From Candidatus Woodwardiibium gallinarum (GTDB lineage: Bacteria; Bacillota; Clostridia; Oscillospirales; CAG-382), in contig CAJFRY010000026.1 of assembly GCA_904419545.1 (NCBI GenBank), positions 587 to 37,041 of the forward strand: a stretch of 36,455 nucleotides of DNA. The letters run 5' to 3'. Shown one piece after another: positions 7,579 through 15,959 of the stretch. The translations under genes and the position numbers were made by a program. Under the pieces are notes generated by a model. The model saw nothing but the letters and a program-made list of their open reading frames with translations, was not told where the DNA came from and made no database searches. The stretch's first letter is position 1, and each line of letters opens with the position of its first letter.

Positions 7579-8175
7579 ATGCAATTCAAGGAACTTTGGG
7601 AAAAGGTCAAAAAATACGACTACAAAAAGCTGCTCTGCGCACGCAATTACGTTATTGCGGGCTGCGTGGCGCTGCTGGTCGTAGCCGTCATCCTCAATGC
7701 CACGCTGGGCGGCAGCGGCGGTGATGAGGACGTGCTCGGCAACGAGAGCACGAAGATTTTAGGCAACTCCGTCCTTACCGACGCAAACGCCGACGGCAAC
7801 GAGGGAACGGATACCGAAACGGCCGAGGACTTCTTCGCCTCCGCCGTGATCAACCGTCAGCGTGTGCGCGACGAGGCGATGGAGACGCTGCGCCAGGTTG
7901 CCGACAGCCCCGACGCTATGCAGGAAACCAAGAATCAGGCGCTCAAATCCATCGAGGATATGGTTGCGGAGATGAACAGCGAGGTCAACATCGAAACGCT
8001 CGTCAAGGCCAAAGGCTTTGAGGAATGTGTTGCCGTTATTTCAGACGAAAAATGCTCGATCATCGTCAAAAGCGAAGGATTGACGGCCGAGCAGGTCGCG
8101 CAGATTCTCGACATTGCTATCAGCGAATCGAAGCTGGCGGCAGACGATATCAAAATCCTCGAAAAGGTCGGCTGA
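7579..8175 (+). CDS. spoIIIAH: Stage III sporulation protein AH
   Basis: The mother-cell partner that binds forespore SpoIIQ across the intermembrane space. With the ATG at 7579 the product is 198 residues; GGAGGG at 7568-7573 lies 5 nt upstream, which favours it over the in-frame ATG at 7558. The helix CARNYVIAGCVALLVVAVIL (about residues 20-40) is the anchor. An acidic, Asn-rich linker follows, then a ring-building domain from about 85 with the family motif GFEECVAVISDEKCSIIVKSEGLT. Last gene of the operon. Confidence 0.93.
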   Translation: MQFKELWEKVKKYDYKKLLCARNYVIAGCVALLVVAVILNATLGGSGGDEDVLGNESTKILGNSVLTDANADGNEGTDTETAEDFFASAVINRQRVRDEAMETLRQVADSPDAMQETKNQALKSIEDMVAEMNSEVNIETLVKAKGFEECVAVISDEKCSIIVKSEGLTAEQVAQILDIAISESKLAADDIKILEKVG

Positions 8176-8407
8176 TACCGCGAATCTATTAAGAGATGGT
8201 AATGGCTGTTTTATACGGTGAGCAATACGCTCTGCGGCCGAGATAGGATCTGCTTCCCTGTGCGGCGCAGCCGCATCAGATAACAGCCATTATACCGTAT
8301 ACAATTACAGGATCACTATTTTCGTTATCCGATTTATCTCCTTTACAGACAGCGCCCGCTTTGATACGCAAACGGCAGCCTTCTTCCATTGGTCGCACAT
8401 TTATTTG
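8176..8407. other. Spacer behind spoIIIAH with inverted repeat
   Basis: No gene seen. TAATGGCTGTT (8200-8210) and AACAGCCATTA (8282-8292) form an 11-bp stem enclosing 71 nt. Inside is the small hairpin TGCGGC-GCA-GCCGCA (near 8261-8275). No U-tract follows on either strand, so I cannot call a terminator with confidence, although the position behind an eight-gene operon would suit one. Confidence 0.5.
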
Positions 8408-8436
8408 TTGACATTCTATGCAAATTATGATAAAAT
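8408..8436 (+). promoter_or_regulatory. Consensus promoter upstream of SGNH pseudogene
   Basis: TTGACA (8408-8413), 17 bp, TAAAAT (8431-8436). This is a near-perfect sigma-A promoter about 40 nt upstream of the first ATG of a broken gene. It is intact although the gene is not. Confidence 0.75.
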
Positions 8437-8477
8437 AATATTGTGTTCAAACATATCGGGCATACAGGGTGACAAAA

Positions 8478-9285
8478 ATGAGGCGAGTTCAAACTCTGGC
8501 GTTCGTCGCGGCACTCTGCGTGCTTCTGCCCGTTTTTTTGTTGCAGCAAACGAGACGGATAGGAGTCCCGCTGCAGGGACGAGCCCTCTGTCCGGGAAAA
8601 AGGCGCTTTTCGTCGGAGACTCGATCTGTGAGGCGCAATGCGAATGGCACGCCCCGTATACGCGCGCACGATCGGCCGGGCCGGACGGACCATGAAAAAC
8701 TACGGAATGACCGGTCTGAATGCGGCCAAATCCGGCGCCTCCATATCCGACTGCCGCGGTGAAAATACCTACGCAACCAGCTCAGACACGGATTATGCAT
8801 TCGTGATCCTGCACGGCGGCGTAAACGATGCGTGATGACCGAGGGCCTTGACGGGCCTTTTGACACCTTGATCTTTGCAGGAGGTTTGGAAACGTTTATC
8901 CAATATGCCAAAAGCCATTGTGGCGACGCAGTCATCGGCTTTATTGCCAACTTTCGGCTTCCCGCCTCGAGCATCGGACGGCTTTCGGATATGAGCGAAG
9001 ATTTCGGCACTGCCGAATGCCTGCCCGATCACATCCATCCGAACTCAAAAGGCTATAACCTGCTCGCACCGGTCATCGGAGACTGGATGCAAGCTCTGGC
9101 AATCGCATCGGCAGAGCAGACATAGTCGATAGTCTCCGAAAAACCCGTCCGCCGCTTCCGTGTCGGCCGAAGCATTGCAAAACGGGAACACATCGCACTT
9201 TCTGCTGCTCACGGGTACATTTATCGCGATAGCCGCCGCGCTCTTTCTTCTGCTGCTTAAAAGAAAGGAAAAGAAAAGGTTCTGA
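8478..9285 (+). pseudogene. Decayed membrane-anchored SGNH/GDSL hydrolase
   Basis: The pieces of an SGNH esterase lie in order but in different frames. A signal-like N-terminus (MRRVQTLAFVAALCVLLPVF) starts at 8478. The catalytic Ser block KKALFVGDSICEA follows near 8607 in a shifted frame. Block III (VILHGGVNDA, 8805-8834) then ends in TGA. In the next frame GPFDTLIFAGG and the catalytic DHIHPNSKGY block (near 9030) are readable up to TAG at 9123. A C-terminal membrane helix with a Lys/Arg tail (about 9184-9285, FLLLTGTFIAIAAALFLLLL then KRKEKKRF) is reached after another frame change. At least three frame changes, plus apparent gaps after NDA and before the His block, make it non-functional. 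It was probably a surface-bound esterase. Confidence 0.8.
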
Positions 9286-9327
9286 AAACCCATACAAATA
9301 CATCATTTTCAGAAAGGCGGAAGTACA

Positions 9328-10035
9328 ATGAAAAAATGCTTGACCCTCCTGATGCTCTCACTCCTCAGCGTTTGTCTGCTGCTTGTCTCCTGCGGCGACG
9401 CCGGCGAGACCTCCTCCGCAGCCACGTCATCGGAAGTGCCTGCTGTTTCGGAAACGGAAAGCAGCAGCGCAGACAGCGAAAAGCCTGCGGAAAGTGAAGA
9501 AGCAAGCAGCGAAGCCGGTACGGGCGAAAGCAGTCAAACGCCTGTCCAGGAGGCACGAACCTTCTGGGTCACGCACTACGACGACGGCCAAGCCGAAGGT
9601 GCGGGCAGCATCTTCACCGCAACCGACACGGCAGGTGCCTGGGCTGCACATGTAGCCTTCAAGCCGGTATCGGGGGATGTCTATGAGATCGTGGAATTGT
9701 CCGATGGGATTTCCGGCGGCGGGAACGGTACCGCATTGACTGTCCCCGAAGGCGGATTTGTCTGGGCAATCAATGCGGGGAACGACTGGCCTGCACTCAT
9801 CGAAAACGCGACCGGTACCGAATGGTATTACGACGACGCGCACAAGGCGATGCCCGATTACACTTCGGAAGCCTGCGATACGATGATTGCGGATATGCGG
9901 AGCTGGATGATCGGTGATCAGATCCGCTTTACCGGACTGGATCTCGAAGGACAGACGATCCCGACGGATACGCCCGACCTGGCATGGTACGAATCGGATT
10001 ACGTCTGCACTGCCACGTGGGAATTTGCAAATTAA
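9328..10035 (+). CDS. Putative lipoprotein of unknown function
   Basis: A 235-residue protein with a lipoprotein signal peptide: MKK, a hydrophobic core, and the lipobox LLVSC with Cys22. Residues 27-78 are a low-complexity Ser/Glu/Ala linker of the kind that spaces a domain from the membrane. The C-terminal domain (about 79-235) starts ARTFWVTHYDDG and is rich in aromatic and acidic residues; I do not recognise it. AGAAAGGCGG precedes the ATG. It lies 42 bp behind the decayed esterase and could have shared its transcript. A clear terminator follows. Confidence 0.75.
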   Translation: MKKCLTLLMLSLLSVCLLLVSCGDAGETSSAATSSEVPAVSETESSSADSEKPAESEEASSEAGTGESSQTPVQEARTFWVTHYDDGQAEGAGSIFTATDTAGAWAAHVAFKPVSGDVYEIVELSDGISGGGNGTALTVPEGGFVWAINAGNDWPALIENATGTEWYYDDAHKAMPDYTSEACDTMIADMRSWMIGDQIRFTGLDLEGQTIPTDTPDLAWYESDYVCTATWEFAN

Positions 10036-10050
10036 ACACCCAACAATCAA

Positions 10051-10088
10051 CAGGGAGAAGGAGAAGGGCCTTCTCCCTGTCTTATTTT
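10051..10088 (+). terminator. Rho-independent terminator of the lipoprotein gene
   Basis: CAGGGAGAAGG (10051-10061) pairs with CCTTCTCCCTG (10069-10079) around a 7-nt loop and is followed by TCTTATTTT. It overlaps the last codons of the convergent acetyltransferase gene. Confidence 0.85.
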
Positions 10089-10636
10089 ATGAAGGACGGC
10101 CCTTCCCCGCCGCATACAGGCCGTTCTTCACGGCGGACAGAAAATAAGATATGCGGCATATCGATGCCGTAATAGTGCTTGACCATCTGTCCGCAGGGAC
10201 GCATCCCCAGACGCCGCGCGACCCGCTGCGACGGCATATTATTGTCGCGGATAATCGACCAGACACGTTCGAAGCCGAGTATATCAAAAGCATAATCCCG
10301 GCAGGCCGCGGCAGCCTCGGTTGCGTAGCCGCGATGCCAGCAATCCTTCCGCAGAAGATACCCGACTTCGGGCACCTCTTCCGTTCCTATATCCTGCATC
10401 GTAATTCCGCATTGGCCGATCAGTGCGCCGTTCTCCTTCAGCAGCACCGCCCACAGGCCGAAGCCGTATTTTTCATATCGCCCAAGCTGGCGGGCGATCC
10501 ACTCGTCCGCCTCAGCGTCATCAAATGCGTGCGCATAGGCGTACATTACCTCGGCGTCCTGCAGCATCGCACAAAGCGCAGGACGATCTGCCAACGTCAT
10601 TCGGCGCAGGCATAGTCTGTTTGTTTCCAATACCAT
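10082..10636 (-). CDS. GNAT family N-acetyltransferase (RimJ/RimL-like)
   Basis: A 184-residue enzyme transferring acetyl from acetyl-CoA to an unknown amine. The fold signature of the Acetyltransf_3 family is complete: an opening LETNRLCLRRMTLAD, strands FGLWAVLLKENGALIGQCGI and EVGYLLRKDCWHRGYATEA. The latter contains the pyrophosphate-binding loop R-K-D-C-W-H-R-G-Y-A. The late segment NMPSQRVARRLGM is typical of protein N-terminal or antibiotic acetyltransferases. The ATG at 10636 gives the family start; AGGAG lies 14 nt upstream, so the spacing is long. The frame stays open 45 nt further upstream. The substrate cannot be inferred. Confidence 0.85.
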   Translation of the reverse strand: MVLETNRLCLRRMTLADRPALCAMLQDAEVMYAYAHAFDDAEADEWIARQLGRYEKYGFGLWAVLLKENGALIGQCGITMQDIGTEEVPEVGYLLRKDCWHRGYATEAAAACRDYAFDILGFERVWSIIRDNNMPSQRVARRLGMRPCGQMVKHYYGIDMPHILFSVRREERPVCGGEGPSFIK

Positions 10637-10750
10637 AAATCGAATCCATTCTCCTTTCAGAATACCGCCAGTCAAAGGCAAAACATGCTTTGTGGATTTA
10701 CCCCATATATCCGAAGGCTTGAACCGCAGATATGGGGCCTCCGCCAGCGC

Positions 10751-10782
10751 AAAAAAGCGGCGTGCGGATCAACACACGCCGC
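10751..10782 (-). terminator. Rho-independent terminator of the 10923-11579 gene
   Basis: Reading the minus strand, GCGGCGTG (10782-10775) and CACGCCGC (10764-10757) form an 8-bp stem followed by six T. A second inverted repeat, CCCCATAT (10701-10708) with ATATGGGG (10730-10737), lies between it and the acetyltransferase gene. Confidence 0.85.
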
Positions 10783-10922
10783 CCGGCCGGTATTCACAGC
10801 CGGCAGCCTTATACTTCCATACAATCAATAGGTATAACCTGTCTCCCGCTTGCCGTCTCGCTTACAATGCGGAAGCGTTGCCGTTCTTCCCGCAGATCCG
10901 ACGGTTTTGCCGAGCAGCCGCA

Positions 10923-11579
10923 TCAGAGAACGGTATGACCGGTCCGGTTTTTAAGCCTGTTGGAAAAATCGTCCATCAGCGCGTCGTTGGGGACGATGGC
11001 GGTAAAGGAGGTGTCCGCCGTCTCCACCGTCAGACGCATCGTTTCGTACTGCGCAGCTACATAGGTCACGCCGGCAATTGCGTCATACGGCGTCTCGAAC
11101 GCAGAAACGGTTTCGGCGTCCTCAACGAGCGAGGCCGTCCGATACAGCGCGCAAAAGCGTGTATTGCACAGCACAAACACGCCCGCCCCGATTTCCGACG
11201 AACGAATCACCTTATCCGACCCGCGCTTATACTTGGCGTTCTCGTTCTCATATACATAAGACTTGAAGGGCACGCGTTCCAGTTCCTGCTCCTTTGCGGT
11301 CAGCTTAAGCGCGTCGGGCAGCTCGCTGTCCACCCGCGCGGCCAGCAGGTCAAGCTGTTTGTCCGCTTCCGCGTCACGGATGACAAAGCCCCGCGTAACG
11401 CAGAGGATCAACAGCCCCGCCACAGCGGCCGGAACCCCGAAATAATAACTCAAGGCGTTATACACGCCGCCCTGAATCAGCACGATCAGCACGCCGGCAG
11501 CAAGGAGCACACCGCCCGCGATATAAAAGGGGACAGGCGGCTTTTGGGAAAAATACTTGGCTAAGCGTTTACGGTCCAT
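10923..11579 (-). CDS. Hypothetical membrane protein, two helices and a soluble C-terminal domain
   Basis: A 218-residue protein I do not recognise. After a basic N-terminus (MDRKRLAKYF) two membrane helices follow (about 18-36 and 44-62). A cytoplasmic domain of about 155 residues contains alternating strands (VFVLCNTRFCALYR, MRLTVETADTSFTAIVP), reminiscent of PH-like membrane-associated domains. The ATG at 11579 is preferred over an upstream in-frame ATG because GGAGGGAATATCCT precedes it. Single-gene unit with its own terminator. Confidence 0.75.
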   Translation of the reverse strand: MDRKRLAKYFSQKPPVPFYIAGGVLLAAGVLIVLIQGGVYNALSYYFGVPAAVAGLLILCVTRGFVIRDAEADKQLDLLAARVDSELPDALKLTAKEQELERVPFKSYVYENENAKYKRGSDKVIRSSEIGAGVFVLCNTRFCALYRTASLVEDAETVSAFETPYDAIAGVTYVAAQYETMRLTVETADTSFTAIVPNDALMDDFSNRLKNRTGHTVL

Positions 11580-12232
11580 AGGATATTCCCTCCGTTTTCC
11601 GTCGTTCGAGCAGGTACGGCCTGTTCCGCACCTTATCACTTAATATAGTGTCGAAAAGTACGAAAAGGTTTGCAGGATTCGGAATATTTTTGCGCTTACC
11701 GTCTTTTCGTTTACTGCATTATAACACCAAAAGGCAAATTTGTAAATATCTTTCCGAAAATATTCATTTATGACATAAATTTTTATCTCTTATCCGCAAA
11801 TGCCGACAGCATCGGATACGCCGCCAAAAGCGATATGCTGCTTGTCGACGGCACGGCTCCGTCATATGGCGCAACACGCTATATATTTCCCGTGAAACAC
11901 CACGCCGCCGGGCGGCACATTCCGGGAGATAAGAAGGGTTATACTTATAATTGACAATCGCGAAAGCGAACGACGCGCCGGAGAGCAAAATGTACACAGA
12001 AAAGACCGTACAAAACAACGGCAAATTTCGTTCTTGCGTATGAAACCCGTCTGCAAAAGAAACGGAATACATACGTCGAAACCCGATTCAAAGCACGAAC
12101 TTCCCCACGCCGCCGCGTTCCTGCCCGATACAGTCCAAAGCCGTCCGAAGTCTCGCCGCCATTCATACGGAAGCAGCGCCTTGACGCCCATTTCCCTTTC
12201 CCATCACCGGAAATATTTTTGGAGAAAGAGCG
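11580..12232. other. About 650 bp without a recognisable gene
   Basis: The first 150 bp are AT-rich, the rest mixed. Short open frames on both strands give low-complexity, Arg/Cys-rich products without good SD sequences, which I judge to be chance. The stretch may be decayed sequence between the membrane-protein gene and the insertion sequence. Confidence 0.5.
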
Positions 12233-12268
12233 CGAAAGGGAACCTTTTTCCAAAAAGGTTCCCTTTCG
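12233..12268. terminator. Perfect 17-bp hairpin, probably the former rnhA operon terminator
   Basis: CGAAAGGGAACCTTTTT (12233-12249), loop CC, and the exact complement (12252-12268). The stem contains T5/A5 tracts, so it could end transcription on either strand. If the insertion sequence at 12293-13552 is removed, this hairpin lies about 60 nt past the rnhA stop. It would then be the natural terminator of the ddl-to-rnhA operon. Confidence 0.6.
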
Positions 12269-12292
12269 AAATGAACAGCTCCAGTAAAAACA

Positions 12293-12311
12293 GACAGTGA
12301 CAAAAAGCCCC
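12293..12311 (+). repeat. Left terminal inverted repeat of the IS
   Basis: GACAGTGACAAAAAGCCCC matches the reverse complement of 13534-13552 at 16 of 19 positions. Its last bases also form the left arm of the SD-masking hairpin. Confidence 0.7.
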
Positions 12312-12346
12312 CTGATGTAGGATAATAAGAGTGCTACATCAGGGGG
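12308..12346 (+). promoter_or_regulatory. Hairpin masking the orfA ribosome binding site
   Basis: CCCCCTGATGTAG (12308-12320) pairs over 13 bp with CTACATCAGGGGG (12334-12346). The right arm contains the G-run that serves as SD for orfA (ATG 12355). Transcripts entering from outside would fold it and hide the SD, a known way for insertion sequences to avoid activation by neighbouring promoters. Confidence 0.6.
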
Positions 12347-12354
12347 GTATTCGT

Positions 12355-12660
12355 ATGGCAAAACGGAAATGGACGGACATCAAAAAACCGGAGCCGGAAA
12401 TTCTCCGGCTCCGGGAAGAAGGCAAGACACGTCAGGAAATCGCAGACTTGCTGGGATTGGAAAAGATTCAGGTCAAAAATTGGGTGAACAGGTATAACCG
12501 GGAGCAGTCCAGGCTTGCTGCCGGAGTCCCTTCCAAGAGGCGGGGACGGCCAGCAACCGGAAAGCCCAAAAACGAAAAAGAGTATCAGCGTGAGATTGAG
12601 CGGCTGAAAATGGAAAACCAACTGCTGCGGGATTTTCTGCGGTTAACAGGAAGGAAGTGA
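12355..12660 (+). CDS. IS3-family transposase OrfA (HTH protein)
   Basis: A 101-residue DNA-binding subunit. An HTH of the transposase-8 type occupies about residues 14-45 (ILRLREEGKTRQEIADLLGL then VKNWVNRY). A basic linker (KRRGRPATGK) follows, then a leucine-heptad helix at the end (EIERLKMENQLLRDFLRL) used in these proteins for oligomerisation. The start at 12355 is chosen because the G-run 12342-12347 lies 7 nt upstream; an in-frame ATG at 12331 lies within the hairpin loop. Its TGA overlaps the GTG start of OrfB. Confidence 0.88.
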   Translation: MAKRKWTDIKKPEPEILRLREEGKTRQEIADLLGLEKIQVKNWVNRYNREQSRLAAGVPSKRRGRPATGKPKNEKEYQREIERLKMENQLLRDFLRLTGRK

Positions 12661-13649
12661 GGCTACGGCTAAAATACGCGGTCATACATCGCCACCACGA
12701 GGAGTTCCCTATCATCACGATGTGCCGTTTCTTTGGGGTATCTCGAAGCGGAAACTATAGCTTTGTGCGTAGGCTGGGCAGGCCGGAGAAGGACGCAGCC
12801 CTTGCCCAGTGCATTGCACAGCAGCAGGACAAATGCTTTCAAACCTACAGCTATCGCCGGATGCACTTGTGGTTGGAGCGGCAGGGCATCCACCACAACC
12901 CCAAAACCATCCTGCGGGTCATGAAGAAATATGGCTTGCTTTCTGAGATTCGGCGTCCCGGAAAATGGAGACAGATGGGGCAGCAACTCCACAAATACGA
13001 GAATCTGCTGAATAGAGAGTTTCACACAGACAAACCAAACAGCAAATGGGTGACGGACATCTCTTACATCCATACAAAGCAAGGCGTGCTGTACCTATCC
13101 ATGATACGTGCCCTCTACGATAACAGCATCGTGGATTACAAGACCGGGACACAGCAGACAGTAAACCCGGTCCTGGATACGATCCGGTTGGCCATGAAGG
13201 GTGAGAAAAAGGCGGTCGCCGCGGAGTTACAGCTCCACAGCGACCAGAGGTTTCAGTATACTTCCCAAGCGTACTTCAACCTGACTCAAGAATACGGCAT
13301 TACGCCTTCCATGTCAAGACGCGGGAATCCATATGACAATGCGATGGCTGAAAATTTCTTTTCCATCCTCAAAACAGAGTGCATTTACCGGAAGAAACCA
13401 GACTCCTTCTCTGAAGCTAACGAGATGATTGACCAGTACATACACTTCTGCAACCACGAGCGTATCCAGCTCAAAACTGGAGAGGCACCGCTGGCGCGCC
13501 GCCTCTCCTACGAAAACCCAATATTTCCTGCCAGGGGCTTTTTTGTACTGTCCGCACAATCTGGCGCGGTTCAGTCAGGTCGGGCTTTTTATTCCTTTGC
13601 GAATCGGCCCGCAGCCTCCACGGCCAGCGCATCGCAGCGTTCATTGTAA
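12657..13649 (+). CDS. IS3-family transposase OrfB (DDE integrase core)
   Basis: The catalytic subunit. The frame starts at GTG within GTGA, overlapping the OrfA stop, with AGGAAG upstream, so translation is probably coupled. An HTH_21-type N-terminal region ([12 protein letters not shown] onward) precedes the rve core. The core has the DDE residues in WVTDISYI (D1), LHSDQRFQY (D2; normally HSDQGxQY, so Gly is Arg here) and [14 protein letters not shown] (E). The element's right end lies at about 13552, but no stop occurs before it. The frame runs about 32 codons into host DNA and ends antisense inside rnhA, so the last residues are not transposase-derived. Confidence 0.88.
   Translation: MRLRLKYAVIHRHHEEFPIITMCRFFGVSRSGNYSFVRRLGRPEKDAALAQCIAQQQDKCFQTYSYRRMHLWLERQGIHHNPKTILRVMKKYGLLSEIRRPGKWRQMGQQLHKYENLLNREFHTDKPNSKWVTDISYIHTKQGVLYLSMIRALYDNSIVDYKTGTQQTVNPVLDTIRLAMKGEKKAVAAELQLHSDQRFQYTSQAYFNLTQEYGITPSMSRRGNPYDNAMAENFFSILKTECIYRKKPDSFSEANEMIDQYIHFCNHERIQLKTGEAPLARRLSYENPIFPARGFFVLSAQSGAVQSGRAFYSFANRPAASTASASQRSL
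13534..13552 (-). repeat. Right terminal inverted repeat of the IS
   Basis: GGGGCTTTTTTGTACTGTC is the reverse complement, at 16 of 19 positions, of the left end 12293-12311. Confidence 0.7.
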
Positions 13650-14032
13650 GGATGTCCCACGTGGCCGCGCACCCAGATGAAGGTCACACGGTGAATCTCC
13701 AGCAGCTCGAGCAGCCGCGCCCAGAGGTCGCTGTTGAGCGCAGGACTTTTGTCCGCCTTCCTCCAGCCGTTGCGCCGCCAGCTCTTCGCCCAGCCCTTTG
13801 TTACCGCGTCGACCAGATAGCGCGAATCGCTCGTAAGCGTGACCTCGCAGGGCTCGCGCAGCCGTTCAAGCGCGGCGATGGCTCCCATCAGCTCCATGCG
13901 GTTGTTGGTTGTGCTCGGTTCGCCGCCGGACAGCTCGCGCTCCTGCCCGCCGTAAACGAGAATCGCGCCGTAGCCGCCCGGGCCGGGGTTGCCCTTGCAG
14001 GCGCCGTCGGTGTAAATGTCCACATGCTTCAT
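13589..14032 (-). CDS. rnhA: Ribonuclease HI
   Basis: A 147-residue enzyme that cuts the RNA strand of RNA-DNA hybrids. All catalytic carboxylates are visible: Asp in [14 protein letters not shown] (residue 8), Glu in NRMELMGAI, Asp in [11 protein letters not shown], and Asp in NERCDALA near the C-terminus. The basic segment [18 protein letters not shown] is the substrate-binding handle found in E. coli-type enzymes. Its ATG overlaps the dnaI stop by 4 bp, and the IS3 element lies only about 36 bp behind its stop. Confidence 0.95.
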   Translation of the reverse strand: MKHVDIYTDGACKGNPGPGGYGAILVYGGQERELSGGEPSTTNNRMELMGAIAALERLREPCEVTLTSDSRYLVDAVTKGWAKSWRRNGWRKADKSPALNSDLWARLLELLEIHRVTFIWVRGHVGHPYNERCDALAVEAAGRFAKE

Positions 14033-15024
14033 CCGGCCGGTTCCCCCTTCATCTCCACACGCAGCATACGGACGTCGCGTCCGAAGAAATGCAGCACGGT
14101 AAACTCGCCGAACAGACGGGAGGTGATGCGCTCCTGATAATTCCTGTTCAGCTCCTTCGGAGACAGGTTGGTGCTGACAATCGTCGAACGGCCGTTAAGC
14201 GTGCGGCAATTGAGCAGATTGTAAAACGCCGCCACCGAAAACGAACTGACGAACTCCGCGCCGAGATCGTCGATGATAAGCAGATCAGCGTTCTCGAAGC
14301 GTTTCACGTCGGTCCGCGCGCGGCCGAAGTGGTTGTCCTCATACTCGCCGAAAATGTTCTGCGCGCTGTCGTAGATCACCGCGTAGCCGGCATTGATGAC
14401 CTCCTTCGCGACGGCAGAAGACAGATGCGTTTTTCCCAGCCCCGTGCCGCCCATCAGCAGCAGGTTGACGCATTTCGGGCCGATCTGCTTCGCCGCCGCC
14501 TTGCAACGCACGACAATGGCCTGCATATTTTCGCGCTCGGTGACGCCGTTGACGGCACGCGAGGCCGCCGTCGAATAATAGCTCAGTTCAAAGGTATCGA
14601 AGCTCTGGCCGGCCAGCACCTTGCCCAGCCCGCTTTTGTTGTACAGATACGCATTGTGCTTCCGGCGCACGCAGGCGCAGACGCGACTGCCGTCATAGCC
14701 CGTGTCGCCGCAGACGGCACAGTCAAACTGCGGCTTATCGAAATCCTCCGCCACTCCGCGCGACGCCAAAAGCTGCGCGCGCTCGGCGAGCAGCCTCTCG
14801 TTTTCGCGTTCAATCTCGGATACGCGCGCCGCCACGTCGCCGCCTGCGGCGGCGGCGGCCATGATCCGGCTGCCTGTGCGCGCAAGCACGCCGTCCACCT
14901 CGGCCAGACGGGGAATGCGCGCCCACATCGCGCGCTTCTTTTCCTCGGCCTCGGCAATGGCGCGGTCGCGGTGCGCGGCGGTTTCGCCGATGAGTTCGCT
15001 GACGGTTTTATCATTCGTCATCAC
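14029..15024 (-). CDS. dnaI: Primosomal helicase loader DnaI/DnaC-like ATPase
   Basis: A 331-residue AAA+ protein that loads the replicative helicase. An N-terminal helical part (to about 95) is followed by a zinc-binding cluster DCAVCGDTG...VCACVRRK (Cys at about 102, 105, 114 and 116). The ATPase core has Walker [11 protein letters not shown] (about 193-202), Walker [12 protein letters not shown], and a sensor region [10 protein letters not shown]. An Arg-rich end ([11 protein letters not shown]) follows. Firmicutes pair such proteins with DnaD, and dnaD lies directly upstream with a 14-bp overlap. The tandem ATG start is slightly ambiguous (15024 or 15021). Confidence 0.9.
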   Translation of the reverse strand: MMTNDKTVSELIGETAAHRDRAIAEAEEKKRAMWARIPRLAEVDGVLARTGSRIMAAAAAGGDVAARVSEIERENERLLAERAQLLASRGVAEDFDKPQFDCAVCGDTGYDGSRVCACVRRKHNAYLYNKSGLGKVLAGQSFDTFELSYYSTAASRAVNGVTERENMQAIVVRCKAAAKQIGPKCVNLLLMGGTGLGKTHLSSAVAKEVINAGYAVIYDSAQNIFGEYEDNHFGRARTDVKRFENADLLIIDDLGAEFVSSFSVAAFYNLLNCRTLNGRSTIVSTNLSPKELNRNYQERITSRLFGEFTVLHFFGRDVRMLRVEMKGEPAG

Positions 15025-15931
15025 TGCTCATCCCCTTTTTCACGGCTGCGGCAAAAAAGTCATCCGCATCAAAACTGGAGCTTGATTCCGGCGTTTTCTT
15101 CGTCTCCTGCCGGCCGCTGTTGACCTCCTCGGGCGTGCGATAGCCCTTTTCAAACCAGGAGTCGAGAATCTTGTTCATATACGCGAGCCTGACCTTGCCG
15201 ATAGCGTCCACCGTTTTTTCATAGGCAAGATGGACCAGCTCGTAGCTGGCCTGCGCTTCCTCGAACCAATGGCGGACATATTTCTTTTCGTTGGCTGTCA
15301 GTTCGCGGTCTCCCCAGCCGCAGGTCGCGGCGAGACGGCGAATATTGTCGTCGGCCGAGCGCTTGCGGCACAGCCAGGCTTCCAGCGTTTCATAAGAGTC
15401 CACGCCTTCATCAAATAAGCCGAGTGCCGTTTTGAGTATGTACTGCATGCTTCGCTTCCCCTTTTGAACGCAGTACTCGGTAAGCGCCATAAGATACTCG
15501 GCGGACAGTCCCACATAATCAAACAGATAAAAAAGCGAATTGAGGTCGTTTTTGTTCAAAAGCTTTTCAAGTTTTTTGCCCATATAATCGCACAGCGCCT
15601 TGAAGGTGGGATTCTCCTCGACCTGCTTAGCGAGCAGCTCGCCGTCGTAGGACTGAAACAGGCTGAGCTTCGCGGGAGAAGACGGCCTGTCCGCGCCCTC
15701 CGTGTCCAGAAGCTGCGCGCCGCGCCAGAAGCAGAGCGCGCTCTCCACCTCTCCGACAGTGAGCTTGAGGTAGGCGGCCGCCTCCGATACCGAAAATTCC
15801 TGCTCGCAGAGCGCGTAGAGCAACACCTTCAGCTCGGACTCTCCGGCAGAGGGCAGCAGCTTGCCGACCGCTTTATCAATATATATGAATTTTTCCTCGG
15901 GTCTGCTGATTCGGATGCGTTTTTCCGCCAT
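15011..15931 (-). CDS. DnaD-domain replication initiation protein
   Basis: A 306-residue DnaB/DnaD-family primosome protein of Firmicutes. An N-terminal winged-helix part (about 20-75, ELKVLLYALCEQEFSVSEAA) is followed by two copies of the DnaD C-terminal domain. The first is near 115-195 (NDLNSLFYLFDYVGLSAEYLM), the second near 205-275 (TANEKKYVRHWFEEAQASYELV, then YMNKILDSWFEKGYRTPEEV, the usual YxxxIL end). The tail is acidic and Ser-rich. It works with the adjacent DnaI at origin melting and restart. The 3' end overlaps dnaI by 14 bp. Confidence 0.9.
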   Translation of the reverse strand: MAEKRIRISRPEEKFIYIDKAVGKLLPSAGESELKVLLYALCEQEFSVSEAAAYLKLTVGEVESALCFWRGAQLLDTEGADRPSSPAKLSLFQSYDGELLAKQVEENPTFKALCDYMGKKLEKLLNKNDLNSLFYLFDYVGLSAEYLMALTEYCVQKGKRSMQYILKTALGLFDEGVDSYETLEAWLCRKRSADDNIRRLAATCGWGDRELTANEKKYVRHWFEEAQASYELVHLAYEKTVDAIGKVRLAYMNKILDSWFEKGYRTPEEVNSGRQETKKTPESSSSFDADDFFAAAVKKGMSSDDE

Positions 15932-15959
15932 ACCGTAAAAATTCCTCCTCCCGCGCCAA

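Larger units (their letters stand above)
12293..13552 (+). mobile_element. IS3-family insertion sequence, about 1.26 kb
   Basis: Two overlapping reading frames (HTH protein and DDE transposase) lie between imperfect terminal inverted repeats. The left end is 12293-12311 and the right end 13534-13552, with 16 of 19 positions matching: GACAGTGACAAAAAGCCCC against GACAGTACAAAAAAGCCCC. The exact tips are uncertain by a few bases and I could not identify a convincing target duplication. The element looks complete and potentially active, apart from the question of where OrfB ends. Confidence 0.85.

Noticed and set aside
11670..11954. Small protein on the plus strand in the empty region
   Set aside because: No SD, low-complexity product, no coding signature, and the surrounding region shows no operon context.
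12280..13565. Target-site duplication flanking the IS
   Set aside because: ACA occurs on both sides but not at symmetric distance from the repeat ends. I could not define a duplication without assuming different tip lengths.
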